A stretch of DNA of 64,000 nucleotides from Echinicola sp. 20G (GTDB lineage Bacteria > Bacteroidota > Bacteroidia > Cytophagales > Cyclobacteriaceae): assembly GCF_015533855.1 (NCBI RefSeq), contig NZ_AP024154.1, positions 4,842,501 through 4,906,500 on the forward strand, in the 5' to 3' direction. The notes under the pieces are model-generated. The model worked only from the letters and a program-made list of their open reading frames with translations. It was not told the DNA's origin and searched no databases. This document shows positions 25,855 to 35,347 of this stretch, one piece after another (the first letter of the stretch is position 1; every line of letters begins with the position of its first letter). Both the position numbers and the translations under genes were made by a program.

Positions 25855-27603
25855 TTATTTGGACTGTTTTCTTAAACCTATAACAGCACTTGGGATATCT
25901 TGCTCAGCCTTGTCATTACTCCATTCTTTCCAAAAATCAATTGTTGCACTTTGTGGTTTAATTGTTGGCTCATCGATTAAAATTCTCGTAGGTAATAGAG
26001 ATGAATCTCCAACAACTAAAGCTTCTCCAATATCCAAAATAGGTAATACATCTGTTAGCCCAGAAAGATTATCTGGTAATAGTCTTTTTATAACTGATTG
26101 GTCTTCTGCATTTGATAACCTTAGTGAAATGAAATTATTACATTGACTAAGAACTGTTCTGTTAACTTCTGCTGGTCTTTGACTTATAACAGTTAGACTA
26201 ACACCATATTTTCTACCTTCTTTTGCAATTCTTTCAAAATTCTTTAAACCAAGTTCGGAAGCAGAATCTTGACTTGTTCTTTCGGGAATGTATAAATGAG
26301 CTTCATCACACAATAGACAAATAGGATGTCTTTTGTCATTTACTGTCCATTGTTGAACAGTAAATACAATTCTTGCCACCAGTCCAATAACAAGTGGTAA
26401 AACGTCTGAAGGAACTTCTGAAAAATCAATAACCTTTACACCTGATTTTTGGTCATTTTGTTTAGAACCTTGCATTAACAAGTTACATAAGCTATTCATC
26501 CAGTCAATATCTAACTCGTCATTTGATATTTGAAACAAGAAACCTAATCTTTTATCTTGACTTTTAGCTTCTAGCCTTTGTACAAATCTTGTTAATTTTC
26601 CATTGAAAGGTCCTGCCTTGTCTTGACCTGCTCTTGCTCCGGGAACACGTTCTTCGTCAAGATTTTTTAATTTGCTTATTACATTATCAATTTTATATGG
26701 TATTGGGCTGTCAATAGTTATGGAATCTTTAAATGTTGTGTCTCCAATTGAATCTAAAAAAGCTAATTTTTCTTCAAAGACTATTTTAGAAAAAAGCATT
26801 GCTTGATTCGGTGCATTACTGTCACTTCTATCAAGTAACATTGCTAACATTTCTTCATAAGTCAAAAGCCAATAAGGAAGCATTAAAACACTATTTTGCA
26901 GATTTCCAGTTTTCCCTAAGTCAGAGGGATTAGCAACCCTTAAATGTTGTATTCCATCGGTTTTAAAATCTTCTCCACTATATTCTCCGTGAATGTCAAA
27001 AAGTATTGAATTTGCCATTGGAAGTTTAGCAATTTGTTCAACCAATTTTGCTACGCACCAAGATTTTCCAGAACCTGTACTACCTACAATTACAGCGTGC
27101 CTTTGAAAAAGTTTGTCTCCGTCTAAATAAGCATCTGCATTTTCATCAATTGAGTATTTACCTAATGAAAGAGGAATATCATAATTTTCCTTTGATGATA
27201 TTGTGCGCATAAACTTTGTGATATTTTCTCCATCAATTGGAAAACAGTTTGCTTCAATTTCGGGAACTGTATCTAAAGTTCTTTTGAATACATTTTCTTT
27301 CTGTCCGTGCTTGTCTATTAAAGTACCAATTAGGTTAACTTTTAAAATATTTTCTGTTAGTAAAAAATTGGTTAAACCTAAATCATCAGAAACTGGATTC
27401 TCATCATCTGATACTTTTCGTGTAATTCGGTTGATAATACCAATTAGATGCTGTCCAGCTTTTGAGCTTTTTATAGCAATTAGATGATTTACCTGTAGTT
27501 TCCTTAACTTTTCAAGTTCTTCAACTTTTACGATTAGAGTAGAAGTGTCAACACTAAAAACTGTACCGATTTTTGTAGATTCTTCAAATTGGAATATAGC
27601 CAT
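25855..27603 (-). CDS. herA: HerA-like ATPase of a SIR2-HerA defence pair
   Basis: About 582 residues from the ATG at 27603; the longer frame to 27651 would overlap the SIR2 gene and begins with an atypical leader. An N-terminal HAS-barrel region (about 8-110) precedes a FtsK/HerA motor with Walker A GSTGSGKS (174-181) and Walker B LLCDEAH (Asp433, Glu434), then SQRPAEV and an arginine-bearing C-terminal motif. HerA hexamers translocate DNA; with SIR2 partners they form large antiphage complexes. It starts 8 bp after the SIR2 stop. Confidence 0.88.
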   Translation of the reverse strand: MAIFQFEESTKIGTVFSVDTSTLIVKVEELEKLRKLQVNHLIAIKSSKAGQHLIGIINRITRKVSDDENPVSDDLGLTNFLLTENILKVNLIGTLIDKHGQKENVFKRTLDTVPEIEANCFPIDGENITKFMRTISSKENYDIPLSLGKYSIDENADAYLDGDKLFQRHAVIVGSTGSGKSWCVAKLVEQIAKLPMANSILFDIHGEYSGEDFKTDGIQHLRVANPSDLGKTGNLQNSVLMLPYWLLTYEEMLAMLLDRSDSNAPNQAMLFSKIVFEEKLAFLDSIGDTTFKDSITIDSPIPYKIDNVISKLKNLDEERVPGARAGQDKAGPFNGKLTRFVQRLEAKSQDKRLGFLFQISNDELDIDWMNSLCNLLMQGSKQNDQKSGVKVIDFSEVPSDVLPLVIGLVARIVFTVQQWTVNDKRHPICLLCDEAHLYIPERTSQDSASELGLKNFERIAKEGRKYGVSLTVISQRPAEVNRTVLSQCNNFISLRLSNAEDQSVIKRLLPDNLSGLTDVLPILDIGEALVVGDSSLLPTRILIDEPTIKPQSATIDFWKEWSNDKAEQDIPSAVIGLRKQSK

Positions 27604-27611
27604 TGCTCTGT

Positions 27612-28643
27612 TTATGAAATGATTAGTTTTAAATATTCTCCTAATTCCCAATAACTAGTATCTTCAATTACAAATTCTCCAAATTTGGAAGAATAGATTT
27701 TGGTATCTTTAGAATTAGCCTCTTCGATAAGTAAGTACTTTTGGCATTTATTATCGATGATTGATTGTTTAGTTTTTTCAGTAAGTTCTTTAGTTATTAC
27801 AATAATTGGCTTATTGTTTTTGATTTGTTCAATTAGTTTTGGTTGAACGTGAGTGTCATTAAACCCATAGCCAATACATAAAAAACCATTCGCATTCTCA
27901 ATTTCAGAGTCTGCTTGTGTGAAAATTGTTCTATATGGTTCATTATGTGTCTCTGAATATTTGCTTAAGCCAGGTGTTACAATTAAAGGTCGATAGTCTT
28001 TAGGGATACTTTGTCTTAATGGAAGTTGAATATTTTCATCTTCATTAGACTTAAACCAGTCTAACGAACCGTGAACTTTCCAAATGTTTACTTGTCCTTT
28101 ATAGCCATTTAAAGAAGCTAAATTGTTGGATTGAATATTGTTTGAGAAATGCCCAATATGACTTTGAGCATAACCACTACACACAATGGCTTTAGAAAGA
28201 CTAGTAGCATATTCAGCTAGTCTATCATAATTCGTTGTTATGATTGAAACTTTTTTACCTGCTGTGTCTAAAAAATATTTTAATAATTCAGCTAAGGGAA
28301 ATTCAATTTCTTTATTGATGAATTTCTCGTACGCTTTTAAATCTGATTCATTGACAAGTTCCCAAGTTTTATCAACAATTTCAGCAAGTACGTTGGTTCT
28401 TAATTGAAGCTTTGTAAGTGTTGTTTCTAAATCACCAGTTTTGTCAAATTCATCTTTAAATTTTTCAAATTGAGCTTGGTCATCAGAATCTACAAAACTT
28501 ATTGAGCTTTTCAAGAAATCTCCCAAAGTCCACATTGAAGGAAGTTTGAAAGGAACAGAAGCTCCGCTACCAAGAACAATTAGAGGAATATTATTTGTCC
28601 AAGTTTGTAATTGTTTTAATACAGCTTCTTTTTCTTTATTCAT
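27612..28643 (-). CDS. SIR2-domain NADase of a SIR2-HerA defence pair
   Basis: A 343-residue protein with a SIR2-like Rossmann core: VLGSGAS (23-29), TTNYD with catalytic Asn138, KVHGSLDWF with His191, and CIGYGFNDTH (256-265). SIR2 proteins of this type hydrolyse NAD+ when phage is sensed, stopping cell growth. The following HerA gene makes this the known SIR2-HerA two-gene arrangement. It is first in the operon. Confidence 0.88.
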   Translation of the reverse strand: MNKEKEAVLKQLQTWTNNIPLIVLGSGASVPFKLPSMWTLGDFLKSSISFVDSDDQAQFEKFKDEFDKTGDLETTLTKLQLRTNVLAEIVDKTWELVNESDLKAYEKFINKEIEFPLAELLKYFLDTAGKKVSIITTNYDRLAEYATSLSKAIVCSGYAQSHIGHFSNNIQSNNLASLNGYKGQVNIWKVHGSLDWFKSNEDENIQLPLRQSIPKDYRPLIVTPGLSKYSETHNEPYRTIFTQADSEIENANGFLCIGYGFNDTHVQPKLIEQIKNNKPIIVITKELTEKTKQSIIDNKCQKYLLIEEANSKDTKIYSSKFGEFVIEDTSYWELGEYLKLIIS

Positions 28644-29442
28644 TCAATTTTAGTTTTGTTCTCAGTGTTTTTCAGTATGAAGCACAACGAGTGGCTAAAC
28701 GCATTGCGCATACACTATCTATATGTTACTTACCCTAAAAGGCCTTCTATTTTAGGTTAAGGCCATTTATCCCATTCTTAAATATTTGTAAGCATTTGCA
28801 ATCGGATATAGCTATTAAAATTAAGGAATTCGTAAAAAAATTAAATACCATGATTAAGGTATTTTTTACCTGCTGAAATTTATTTATTTTAATAGGTTTG
28901 ATTTTAGATTATGTCCATTCCCTTTTCTGCACCTGAAACAATAGGCATACCCTCAACTTGAGTTTCCAAAACGTCATTCCGAGCCTTGGCGTGGGATTGT
29001 GGGAAGGAAGCTGCGGGAATCTCATAAAAGGGAGATTGCCACACCCTTTCTCCTGCAATTACACAAGCGCAAAAGGGTTCGAAATGACCTTAGTATCCCC
29101 ATTTCTCTTCCTTTTAAATCGAACTCAGGTGCATAGGTTTTGGCTTGTTTTTAAGCTTTCCCGCTTTTTATTCAGGAACATTTTATTCTTGATGGTCTTT
29201 ATCAATGCTTCGCATTTCTCCCGATATCGGGACAGGCTATTGATAAAAAAGTGAGCATTCCGAGCCAGCGGAATTAGTTCGATAGATGCGTACCTGTGCG
29301 CCTTGGCGTAGCGGCAGGTGGGGTTAATTTTTTAACCTATAGAAAAAAAGTAAGCCAGTAAGGAAGGACTATAAGGGTGAAATTATTCCAATAAAACCAA
29401 TTTTGGAGTCCACTATAAATCATATAGAAGCAAGATCACACC
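28644..29442. other. Non-coding region with boundary remnant and dispersed repeat
   Basis: The start holds AAGCACAAC (28680-28688), the outer boundary of the SIR2-HerA module, followed by GAGTGGCTAAACGCATTGCG. From about 28970 to 29090 a repeat-like element is bracketed by GTCATTCCGAG and GGTTCGAAATGACC, an imperfect inverted pair. A 14-bp palindrome TCCCGATATCGGGA lies at 29219-29232 inside TTTATCAAT/ATTGATAAA (29198-29206, 29239-29247). An open frame at 28958-29254 has no protein-like features. Confidence 0.55.
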
Positions 29443-30825
29443 TTACTCTGCTTTGCTGCCGAAAACATCCAGGGTGATCTGTACGGTGGTGCCTTCATTT
29501 TCGGCGGAGGAAACCAGGAGTTCGCCCTTATGGATTTTAATAATATTCCTCGCTAAGGGCAGACCGATGCCATAGCCTTCGTAGTTTTTGGTATTGGAGG
29601 CCCGGAAGTAGGGATCATAGATAAACTTCAGTTCGTTTTCCGGAATGCCGATGCCTCGGTCCTTTATGATCATTATGATCTTTTTATTGGCCACACCAAG
29701 TGCCACGTTGACGGCTTGGTTATCGGAATACTTGCAGCCATTGAGGACGATATTGGTCAGGGCCAGGTGCATCAGGGCTTCATTGGCATTGATTTTCAGC
29801 AGTTCGGGATTTTCCGGCAACAAACTGAAGTCCAGACAGATCTTGCTCCCCGGATTGATCTTCTCGGCAGTGTCCTTGACATCCAGGATCAGCTGGTCAA
29901 TCCGTAGTTTATTGAATTTCTGCCCCTTGCCATCAAAGCCCGTTTGGGCCAACAGTAAGAGGGCCTTGGTCTTTTTGTTCAGCTTTTCGGCCTCCTCCAA
30001 AATCGTCTGCAGGGAATTGATGTATTCTTCCGGTTGACGGATCTTGCTCAAGGTCACATCGGCCTCCCCAATGATGGAGGTCAGTGGGGTATTCAGCTCA
30101 TGGGAGGCATTGCTGATAAAGTTCTTCTGCGTCTCAAAGGAAGTCTCCAGCCTGTTCAGCATATCATTGAAGGTCTGGGTCAGCATGCTCACGGTATCAT
30201 CATTTTCCCGGTTGACAGATAACCTCAGGTGCAGGTTGTCGGAGCTGATCTCTTTTACCTTCTCGATGATATCATTGATGGGCTGGATGATCTTTCTGGA
30301 AAACAAAAAAGATACAATAAAGATAATGATCGAGGCGATGGCCAGGGAAGTAAAAAGTAGGTTCCGCAGGTAAAGCACATGGTGGGTAATAAAGTAGTTC
30401 TCTGCCGAAATCACTACCAAATAGGAATCTCCCGTGACGGCCTTGTAGACCGTTCCGTAGTAGAAAGTCTTCTTGTCATTATAGTTGGCCTTTCCCTCTT
30501 CCAGTACCTTCTCCACAAAGCTGGCCTTGTACTTATACAGCTCACTGTCGGACGGAATCTCCTGATTGTCCTCCAAAGGAAAAATCCTGATTTCCTCATC
30601 CTGCAGTTTCTCCAGGTATTCCTGCCTCAGCTCCTGGAGGATATTCCCATCACTTTCATGGTCGAGCTGGGACTTGGCCGTGGTAATCGCCCTGATCTCC
30701 AACCGCTTGTAAAAATCCGTAAAGGCATAGTTGGAAATGGAATAATAAATAAAGGCACTGAACAACAAGGTATAGCTGACAAAGATGATGATCAGGACAT
30801 AGATGATCTTGTTCTGTATTTTCAT
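29443..30825 (-). CDS. Membrane sensor histidine kinase
   Basis: A 460-residue kinase with two transmembrane segments (about 8-30 and 153-176) enclosing a roughly 120-residue periplasmic sensor domain, a HAMP linker (about 177-230), HisKA with phospho-acceptor His242 (SNASHELNTPLTS), and HATPase boxes LTNIVLNGCKYS, IIKDRGIGIP and YGIGLPLARNII. It overlaps the upstream regulator gene by ATGA, so the two form a coupled two-component system. The signal is unknown. Confidence 0.93.
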   Translation of the reverse strand: MKIQNKIIYVLIIIFVSYTLLFSAFIYYSISNYAFTDFYKRLEIRAITTAKSQLDHESDGNILQELRQEYLEKLQDEEIRIFPLEDNQEIPSDSELYKYKASFVEKVLEEGKANYNDKKTFYYGTVYKAVTGDSYLVVISAENYFITHHVLYLRNLLFTSLAIASIIIFIVSFLFSRKIIQPINDIIEKVKEISSDNLHLRLSVNRENDDTVSMLTQTFNDMLNRLETSFETQKNFISNASHELNTPLTSIIGEADVTLSKIRQPEEYINSLQTILEEAEKLNKKTKALLLLAQTGFDGKGQKFNKLRIDQLILDVKDTAEKINPGSKICLDFSLLPENPELLKINANEALMHLALTNIVLNGCKYSDNQAVNVALGVANKKIIMIIKDRGIGIPENELKFIYDPYFRASNTKNYEGYGIGLPLARNIIKIHKGELLVSSAENEGTTVQITLDVFGSKAE

Positions 30826-31523
30826 TCTCCTTCTTTTAAAACGTAGCCCATGCCGATCACCGTTTGGATCAAACGGTTGCCCCCATATTTTTCAAGTTTT
30901 TTCCGGAGGTAATTGATATAAACATCCACCACATTGGTCCCCATATCAAAGTCTATCCCCCACACTTCTTCCAAAATATCCACCCGGGAAAGCACCTTTC
31001 TTTGGTTTTTGACAAGCATCAAAAGCAAGCGGTATTCGGTGGATGTCAGGGAAATGTCAAAGCCAGCCCGGGTCACGGTCTTGGTATCGTCATTGATCAG
31101 CAAATCGGAAAATTTAAAAATCTCTTCACCTTCCGAGTCCTCTCCTGCGTCATTTTTCAGACCGGACCTTCTCAGTAATGTCCTTACCCTGGCCTGCAAC
31201 TCCATAAACTTAAAAGGCTTGGCCAGGTAATCATCTGCCCCCGAGTCCAGGCCCAGCACCACATTTTCGGTACTGCCCAGTGCAGTCAAAAATAAGATGG
31301 GCGTATCAATCACATTGGTCCTGATTTCCTTGCAAACATCCAGCCCATTCTTTGAAGGCAACATGATGTCCAAGATGATCAGGTTAAAGCTCTTGGAGAG
31401 CGCGAGATCCAGGCCCACGTTGCCATCCATGGCCACGGTCACATCATAACCGGACTCTGTCAAGCCCTTATTGATAAAGGCACTGACATTGGTATCATCT
31501 TCTACTAATAGTATTTTTTTCAA
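30822..31523 (-). CDS. OmpR-family response regulator
   Basis: A 233-residue protein with a receiver (acidic Glu8/Asp9/Asp10, phospho-acceptor Asp52 in LIILDIMLP, Lys102 in YLAKPF) and a C-terminal winged helix ending in NVVDVYINYLRKKLE and IQTVIGMGYVLKEGE. The first codon appears to be TTG at 31523, because an in-frame stop lies two codons upstream and no earlier ATG exists. It is first in the operon with the kinase at 29443-30825. Confidence 0.92.
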   Translation of the reverse strand: MKKILLVEDDTNVSAFINKGLTESGYDVTVAMDGNVGLDLALSKSFNLIILDIMLPSKNGLDVCKEIRTNVIDTPILFLTALGSTENVVLGLDSGADDYLAKPFKFMELQARVRTLLRRSGLKNDAGEDSEGEEIFKFSDLLINDDTKTVTRAGFDISLTSTEYRLLLMLVKNQRKVLSRVDILEEVWGIDFDMGTNVVDVYINYLRKKLEKYGGNRLIQTVIGMGYVLKEGE

Positions 31524-31788
31524 AGTCTAAATGGGTTAGGCTATTTATTCCAATCCGATTATCCACCATAAAACCAGTCACCTTCAAACCTTTGCTCAGG
31601 TGGTCAAAAGATCCAAGTCCGAAGTTTGAAGTCCGTACTTTTGGCCTTAGTCCTTGCTGGTAAAATAGCAGATATAGATTTAATCCAAAAATCGTCATTA
31701 TGGTTTATAAGTAAAAATAGACGGTAAAGGTTTCTTCATGGTTATTTTTTTAATGGGTTGTCCGATGGTTAGGTGGAATTTGGGAGGA
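31524..31788. other. Upstream region of the two-component operon
   Basis: No gene is seen. It leads into the tandem repeat array beginning at about 31789. No convincing promoter was read. Confidence 0.5.
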
Positions 31789-32545
31789 GTATGTAGTATG
31801 GAGTATTGAGTATGGAGAATTGAGTTTTGGATACAGGTTCTGGTTCTACCGAGGGCTGTGCTCTGGAAGGACAAAAACAGAACTTTCAGCATTGTTTTTT
31901 TGATCAAGCCACAGGCTCGGTATTAGGTGTCCCACAGTGAAACTGTCGGGACAACGTTAATGTATATACCATATACTGTTCTACCGAGGGCTGCGCCCCG
32001 GTAGGATTAAAACTGAGCTTCCAGCTCAAGTGACTTCATTGAGCTGGAAGCTCAGTCTTAGAAGTCCCGCAGTACAACTGCTGAGGGAGTATGAAGTCGT
32101 GAGTATGGAGTATTGAGCTATAGATTCAGGTTCTACAGAGGACTGAGCCCTGGCAGCACAAAAACAGGACTTTCAGTACTATTGTTTTGATCGAGCCACA
32201 GGCTCGGTATTAGTCGTCCCGCAGTGAAACTGTCGGGACAACGCCAATATATATTACGTACACTGTTCTACAGAGGGCTGCGCCCCGGTAGGATTAAAAC
32301 TGAGCTTCCAGCTCAAGTGCACTTCATTGAGCCAAAGGTTCAGCTTTAGAAGTCCCGCAGTGCAACTGCTGAGGGAGTATGGAGTCGTGAGTATAGAGTA
32401 TTGAGCTACAGATACAGGTTCTACAGAGGGATGTGCTCTGGAAGGACAAAAACAGAACTTTCAGCATTGTTTTTTTGATCGAGCCACAGGCTCGGTATTA
32501 GTCGTCCCGCAGTGCAACTGTCGGGAAAACCTAATCCTGTCTCCA
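31789..32545. repeat. 287-bp tandem repeat array with hairpins
   Basis: The word TTCTAC starts equivalent points at 31845, 32131 and 32419, giving a period of about 287 bp and about 2.6 copies. Each unit carries the same series of small hairpins: GAGCC/GGCTC, GTCCCG/CGGGAC, CTACCG/CGGTAG, and a larger one. In the first copy ACTGAGCTTCCAGCTCAA (32012-32029) pairs perfectly with the sequence at 32039-32056. Units begin with GAGTATTGAG-like words, and the array closes with their reverse complement. No coding potential. Confidence 0.8.
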
Positions 32546-32634
32546 TACTCCCGACTCCCGACTCAATACTAGCTACTATACACCAATTATTCCCTACAAA
32601 ACCAGTAGACTTTTCAAAAGGCTTTCTTACTTTT

Positions 32635-33285
32635 GTGGCTCAAACCAAAAGACCAAAATTGGAAAAGCTGAGCAGAGGATACCGGAAAGCCAAATATGTG
32701 GTTTACAAACAGACCATTCTTAATCCCATTGATCACCTTTGGACTTTTATTGGTGGCTTTCTGGGCATAGGGATGATTGCCTTTGTCCAATCGGAACTGC
32801 ATCACCTTTCCCAATTGGAAAATATTTTTCTGATCGGCTCTTTTGGCGCCTCTGCCGTGTTGGTCTATGGTGCCACCAACAGCCCCTTGGCTCAGCCCAG
32901 AAACCTGATCCTGGGGCATACTGTTAGCGCCTTTGTGGGGGTCAGCGTTTTAAAAACCATAGGCCATTTGGATATTTTTTGGCTTACCTGTGCTTTGGCT
33001 GTTTCCATGTCCATTATCGTGATGCAAATCTTAAAGGCCCTCCATCCTCCGGGAGGGGCCACCGCCCTGATTGCCGTGATTGGCACTCCAAAAATCAAAG
33101 CATTGGGCTATCTCTATGTTTTTAGTCCAGTCTTCACTGGCGCACTGATCCTGCTCTTGATTGCCCTGCTGATCAACAATATCCCCAGAGAACGCCATTA
33201 TCCCTACAACCCAAAAGTTACCCCCTATATGAGCCGCAAACAAAAGTATTGGCTGAATCTTCTGCGGACATTGGGGGTGAAGTAG
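32635..33285 (+). CDS. HPP-family integral membrane protein
   Basis: About 216 residues with four hydrophobic segments and the hallmark HPPGGATAL in its middle, plus SFGASAVLVYGA and PLAQPRNLILGH, typical of HPP-family membrane proteins (some linked to nitrite transport in plastids). The start is uncertain: the frame has GTG at 32512 and at 32635, with no ATG. The first option would take its first residues from the repeat array, so the second is preferred. The gene sits between two copies of the repeat. Confidence 0.75.
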   Translation: MAQTKRPKLEKLSRGYRKAKYVVYKQTILNPIDHLWTFIGGFLGIGMIAFVQSELHHLSQLENIFLIGSFGASAVLVYGATNSPLAQPRNLILGHTVSAFVGVSVLKTIGHLDIFWLTCALAVSMSIIVMQILKALHPPGGATALIAVIGTPKIKALGYLYVFSPVFTGALILLLIALLINNIPRERHYPYNPKVTPYMSRKQKYWLNLLRTLGVK

Positions 33286-33639
33286 TTTGGAGTTTGGAGT
33301 ATTGAGTCGTGAGTATAGAGTATTGAGCTATAGATTCAGGTTCTACAGAGGGCTGTGCTCTGGCAGCACAAAAACAGAACTTTCAGCATTGTTTTTTTGA
33401 TCGAGCCACAGGCTCGGTATTAGGTGTCCCGCAGTGAAACTGTCGGGACAACGCCAATATATATTACGGACACTGTTCTACCGAGGGCTGCGCCCCGGTA
33501 GGATTAAAACTGAGCTTCCAGCTCAAGTGACTTCATTGAGCTGGAAGCTCAGTCTTAGAAGTCCCGCAGTACAACTGCTGTGACAACACGGGACAACTTA
33601 ATCTTGTCTCCATACTCCCGACTCAATACTTACTACTAT
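33286..33639. repeat. Fourth copy of the 287-bp hairpin repeat
   Basis: The unit restarts right after the HPP stop, with its TTCTAC point at 33341. The long hairpin ACTGAGCTTCCAGCTCAA (33509-33526) again pairs perfectly with 33536-33553. The end repeats the closing words CTCCATACTCCCGACTC of the upstream array. No gene is present. Confidence 0.8.
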
Positions 33640-35277
33640 TTATTTTTTACCCTTCAACACAGCCTGCACCTTATCCCATGGTTCTACCTGATTACTCTCT
33701 GCCCAGTTTTCCCATAGGGACTCCATCTCTGCTACCCTTTCAGGCATCTCAGCAGCCAAATCGTGGAGTTCGGTTCTGTCCTTTTCCATATCATAAAGTT
33801 CCCACTTTTGGGGGCCATTATTGTTCCATTTCATGACCAACTTGTACTTTCCATCCCGAACGGCCTTATTTCCTTCATGCTCCCAAAACAATGGTTTTTG
33901 GCGGTTCATTGCTCCCCTTCCACTGATCAGAGGCAGCAGGCTTTCCCCTGCAAGTTCAGGCAATGCCTGTCCGTTTTTCTCGGAAGGATAAGAAGCTTTG
34001 GTCAAGTCCATCAAAGTGCTCATAATATCCGGCAGGTAACCAGCTTGGTTCACCAATGTCCCTTTATGGCCTTCTTCCATCCCGTCCGGCCAGTGGACAA
34101 TTAAGGGAGAGGAAATGCCTCCCTCATGGATCCAATGTTTGTATTCTTTAAAAGGCGTATTGGAGGCATTCGCCCAGGATTGGCCATAAGTCAGAAAATA
34201 ACCTTCCTTGGTTTCCAGTTGCTCAGCAGGACCTCCACCCATAGGACCTCCTTCTGCACAGGCACCATTGTCATCCATAAAAAGTATCAAGGTATTGTCC
34301 AGTTCCCCCTGGGACTCCAGGTAATCCACCAATTTTCCGATGTTCTGATCCATGCGATCCACTTGGGCGGCATAAATGGCCATTCTCAGGGCCATCTCCT
34401 CTTTTTTCTCTTCACTTAAACTCTCCCAATCCTTGGAGTCCTGAGGGGATAAGGGCCAATCCTCTTGGATCAAACCCATTGCTTTCATCTTGGCATAACG
34501 CTCTGTCCGCAAGGCTCCCCAACCATTCTTATAGCGATCTCTGTATTTGTCTATGTCCTCCTTCGGAGCCTGAATGGGCCAGTGGGGTGAATTATAGGCC
34601 AAATACAGAAAAAATGGAGCTTCCCCATCCCCTTCCGGAGCATCAATGAACTGGATCGCTTGATCGGTAAAGGCATCTGTCGTGTAATAATCTGGGTCGG
34701 AAATCGAAATGGTATCGTTTTGGGCAGTAATTCCACGGGGGTATTCCGGTTTAAAATAGTTGCTAGCTCCTGCTAGGATCCCATAATATTGGTCAAAGCC
34801 CCTTTGCATAGGCCACATGCTTTCCTCACTCATGCCCAAATGCCACTTCCCTGCCATCAAGGTCCTATAGCCTGCCGACTTCAGCAATTCGGCTAGGGTC
34901 ATGGTATTTTGATTTAAAAATCCCCTATAGCCTGGCATATCATAATCATGGTGGTCACTCTGGGGTGGATTTGTCATATGGCCAATGCCTGTCTGGTGAG
35001 GGTGTAGCCCGGTCATTAAGGAAGCACGGGTCGGACAACACCTGGCAGTGTTATAAAACTGGGTAAAGCGAAGGCCATTCTTGGCCAGTTTATCGAGGTT
35101 AGGAGTTTGGATCTCTCCACCATAGCAACCCAAATCCGAATATCCCATATCATCTGACATGAGCAGGACGATGTTGGGCTTTTTCTCCTGAATGGTCTCT
35201 TCAGTTTTACTTTCACCACACCCAAAGTGGAGTACTATCAGGCCAATAAGGCAGTAACTTATCCTGTTTTTTTTCAT
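33640..35277 (-). CDS. Sulfatase, S1 family (arylsulfatase-like)
   Basis: About 545 residues from the ATG at 35277 (another ATG lies at 35289). A lipoprotein signal ends in HFGC. The alkaline-phosphatase-like fold has metal Asp pair SDD (near 43-44), the formylglycine motif C-C-P-T-R (CxPxR) followed by ASLMTG, and GKWHLG. It removes sulfate esters from a polysaccharide in the periplasm. It is the last gene of the polysaccharide locus. A maturing FGE or anSME enzyme is not in the window. Confidence 0.92.
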   Translation of the reverse strand: MKKNRISYCLIGLIVLHFGCGESKTEETIQEKKPNIVLLMSDDMGYSDLGCYGGEIQTPNLDKLAKNGLRFTQFYNTARCCPTRASLMTGLHPHQTGIGHMTNPPQSDHHDYDMPGYRGFLNQNTMTLAELLKSAGYRTLMAGKWHLGMSEESMWPMQRGFDQYYGILAGASNYFKPEYPRGITAQNDTISISDPDYYTTDAFTDQAIQFIDAPEGDGEAPFFLYLAYNSPHWPIQAPKEDIDKYRDRYKNGWGALRTERYAKMKAMGLIQEDWPLSPQDSKDWESLSEEKKEEMALRMAIYAAQVDRMDQNIGKLVDYLESQGELDNTLILFMDDNGACAEGGPMGGGPAEQLETKEGYFLTYGQSWANASNTPFKEYKHWIHEGGISSPLIVHWPDGMEEGHKGTLVNQAGYLPDIMSTLMDLTKASYPSEKNGQALPELAGESLLPLISGRGAMNRQKPLFWEHEGNKAVRDGKYKLVMKWNNNGPQKWELYDMEKDRTELHDLAAEMPERVAEMESLWENWAESNQVEPWDKVQAVLKGKK

Positions 35278-35309
35278 AATGGTTATCATAGACTATTAAT
35301 TAATAATGC

Positions 35310-35346
35310 TTGTTCATTGTACCAATTAATTAGATACAATGAACAA
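35310..35346. promoter_or_regulatory. 12-bp inverted repeat before a sulfatase gene
   Basis: TTGTTCATTGTA (35310-35321) pairs perfectly with TACAATGAACAA (35335-35346) around a 13-base AT-rich centre, 33 bp before the sulfatase start. It may be an operator or an mRNA hairpin. Confidence 0.5.
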
Positions 35347-35347
35347 T

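Noticed and set aside
18996-28688. Composite transposon carrying the defence genes
   Set aside because: Only one IS copy is visible, and the module ends do not resemble IS ends.
28958-29254. 98-residue plus-strand open frame
   Set aside because: It falls in a repeat-like intergenic element with no recognisable domain.
29443-31523. Two-component system as part of the defence island
   Set aside because: The kinase is a standard membrane HisKA/HATPase protein with an OmpR partner, its DNA is less AT-rich, and the boundary at 28680 separates it from the island.
31789-32545. Possible CRISPR array
   Set aside because: The period is 287 bp, the units are long and contain several different hairpins, and there are no regular short repeats with unique spacers.
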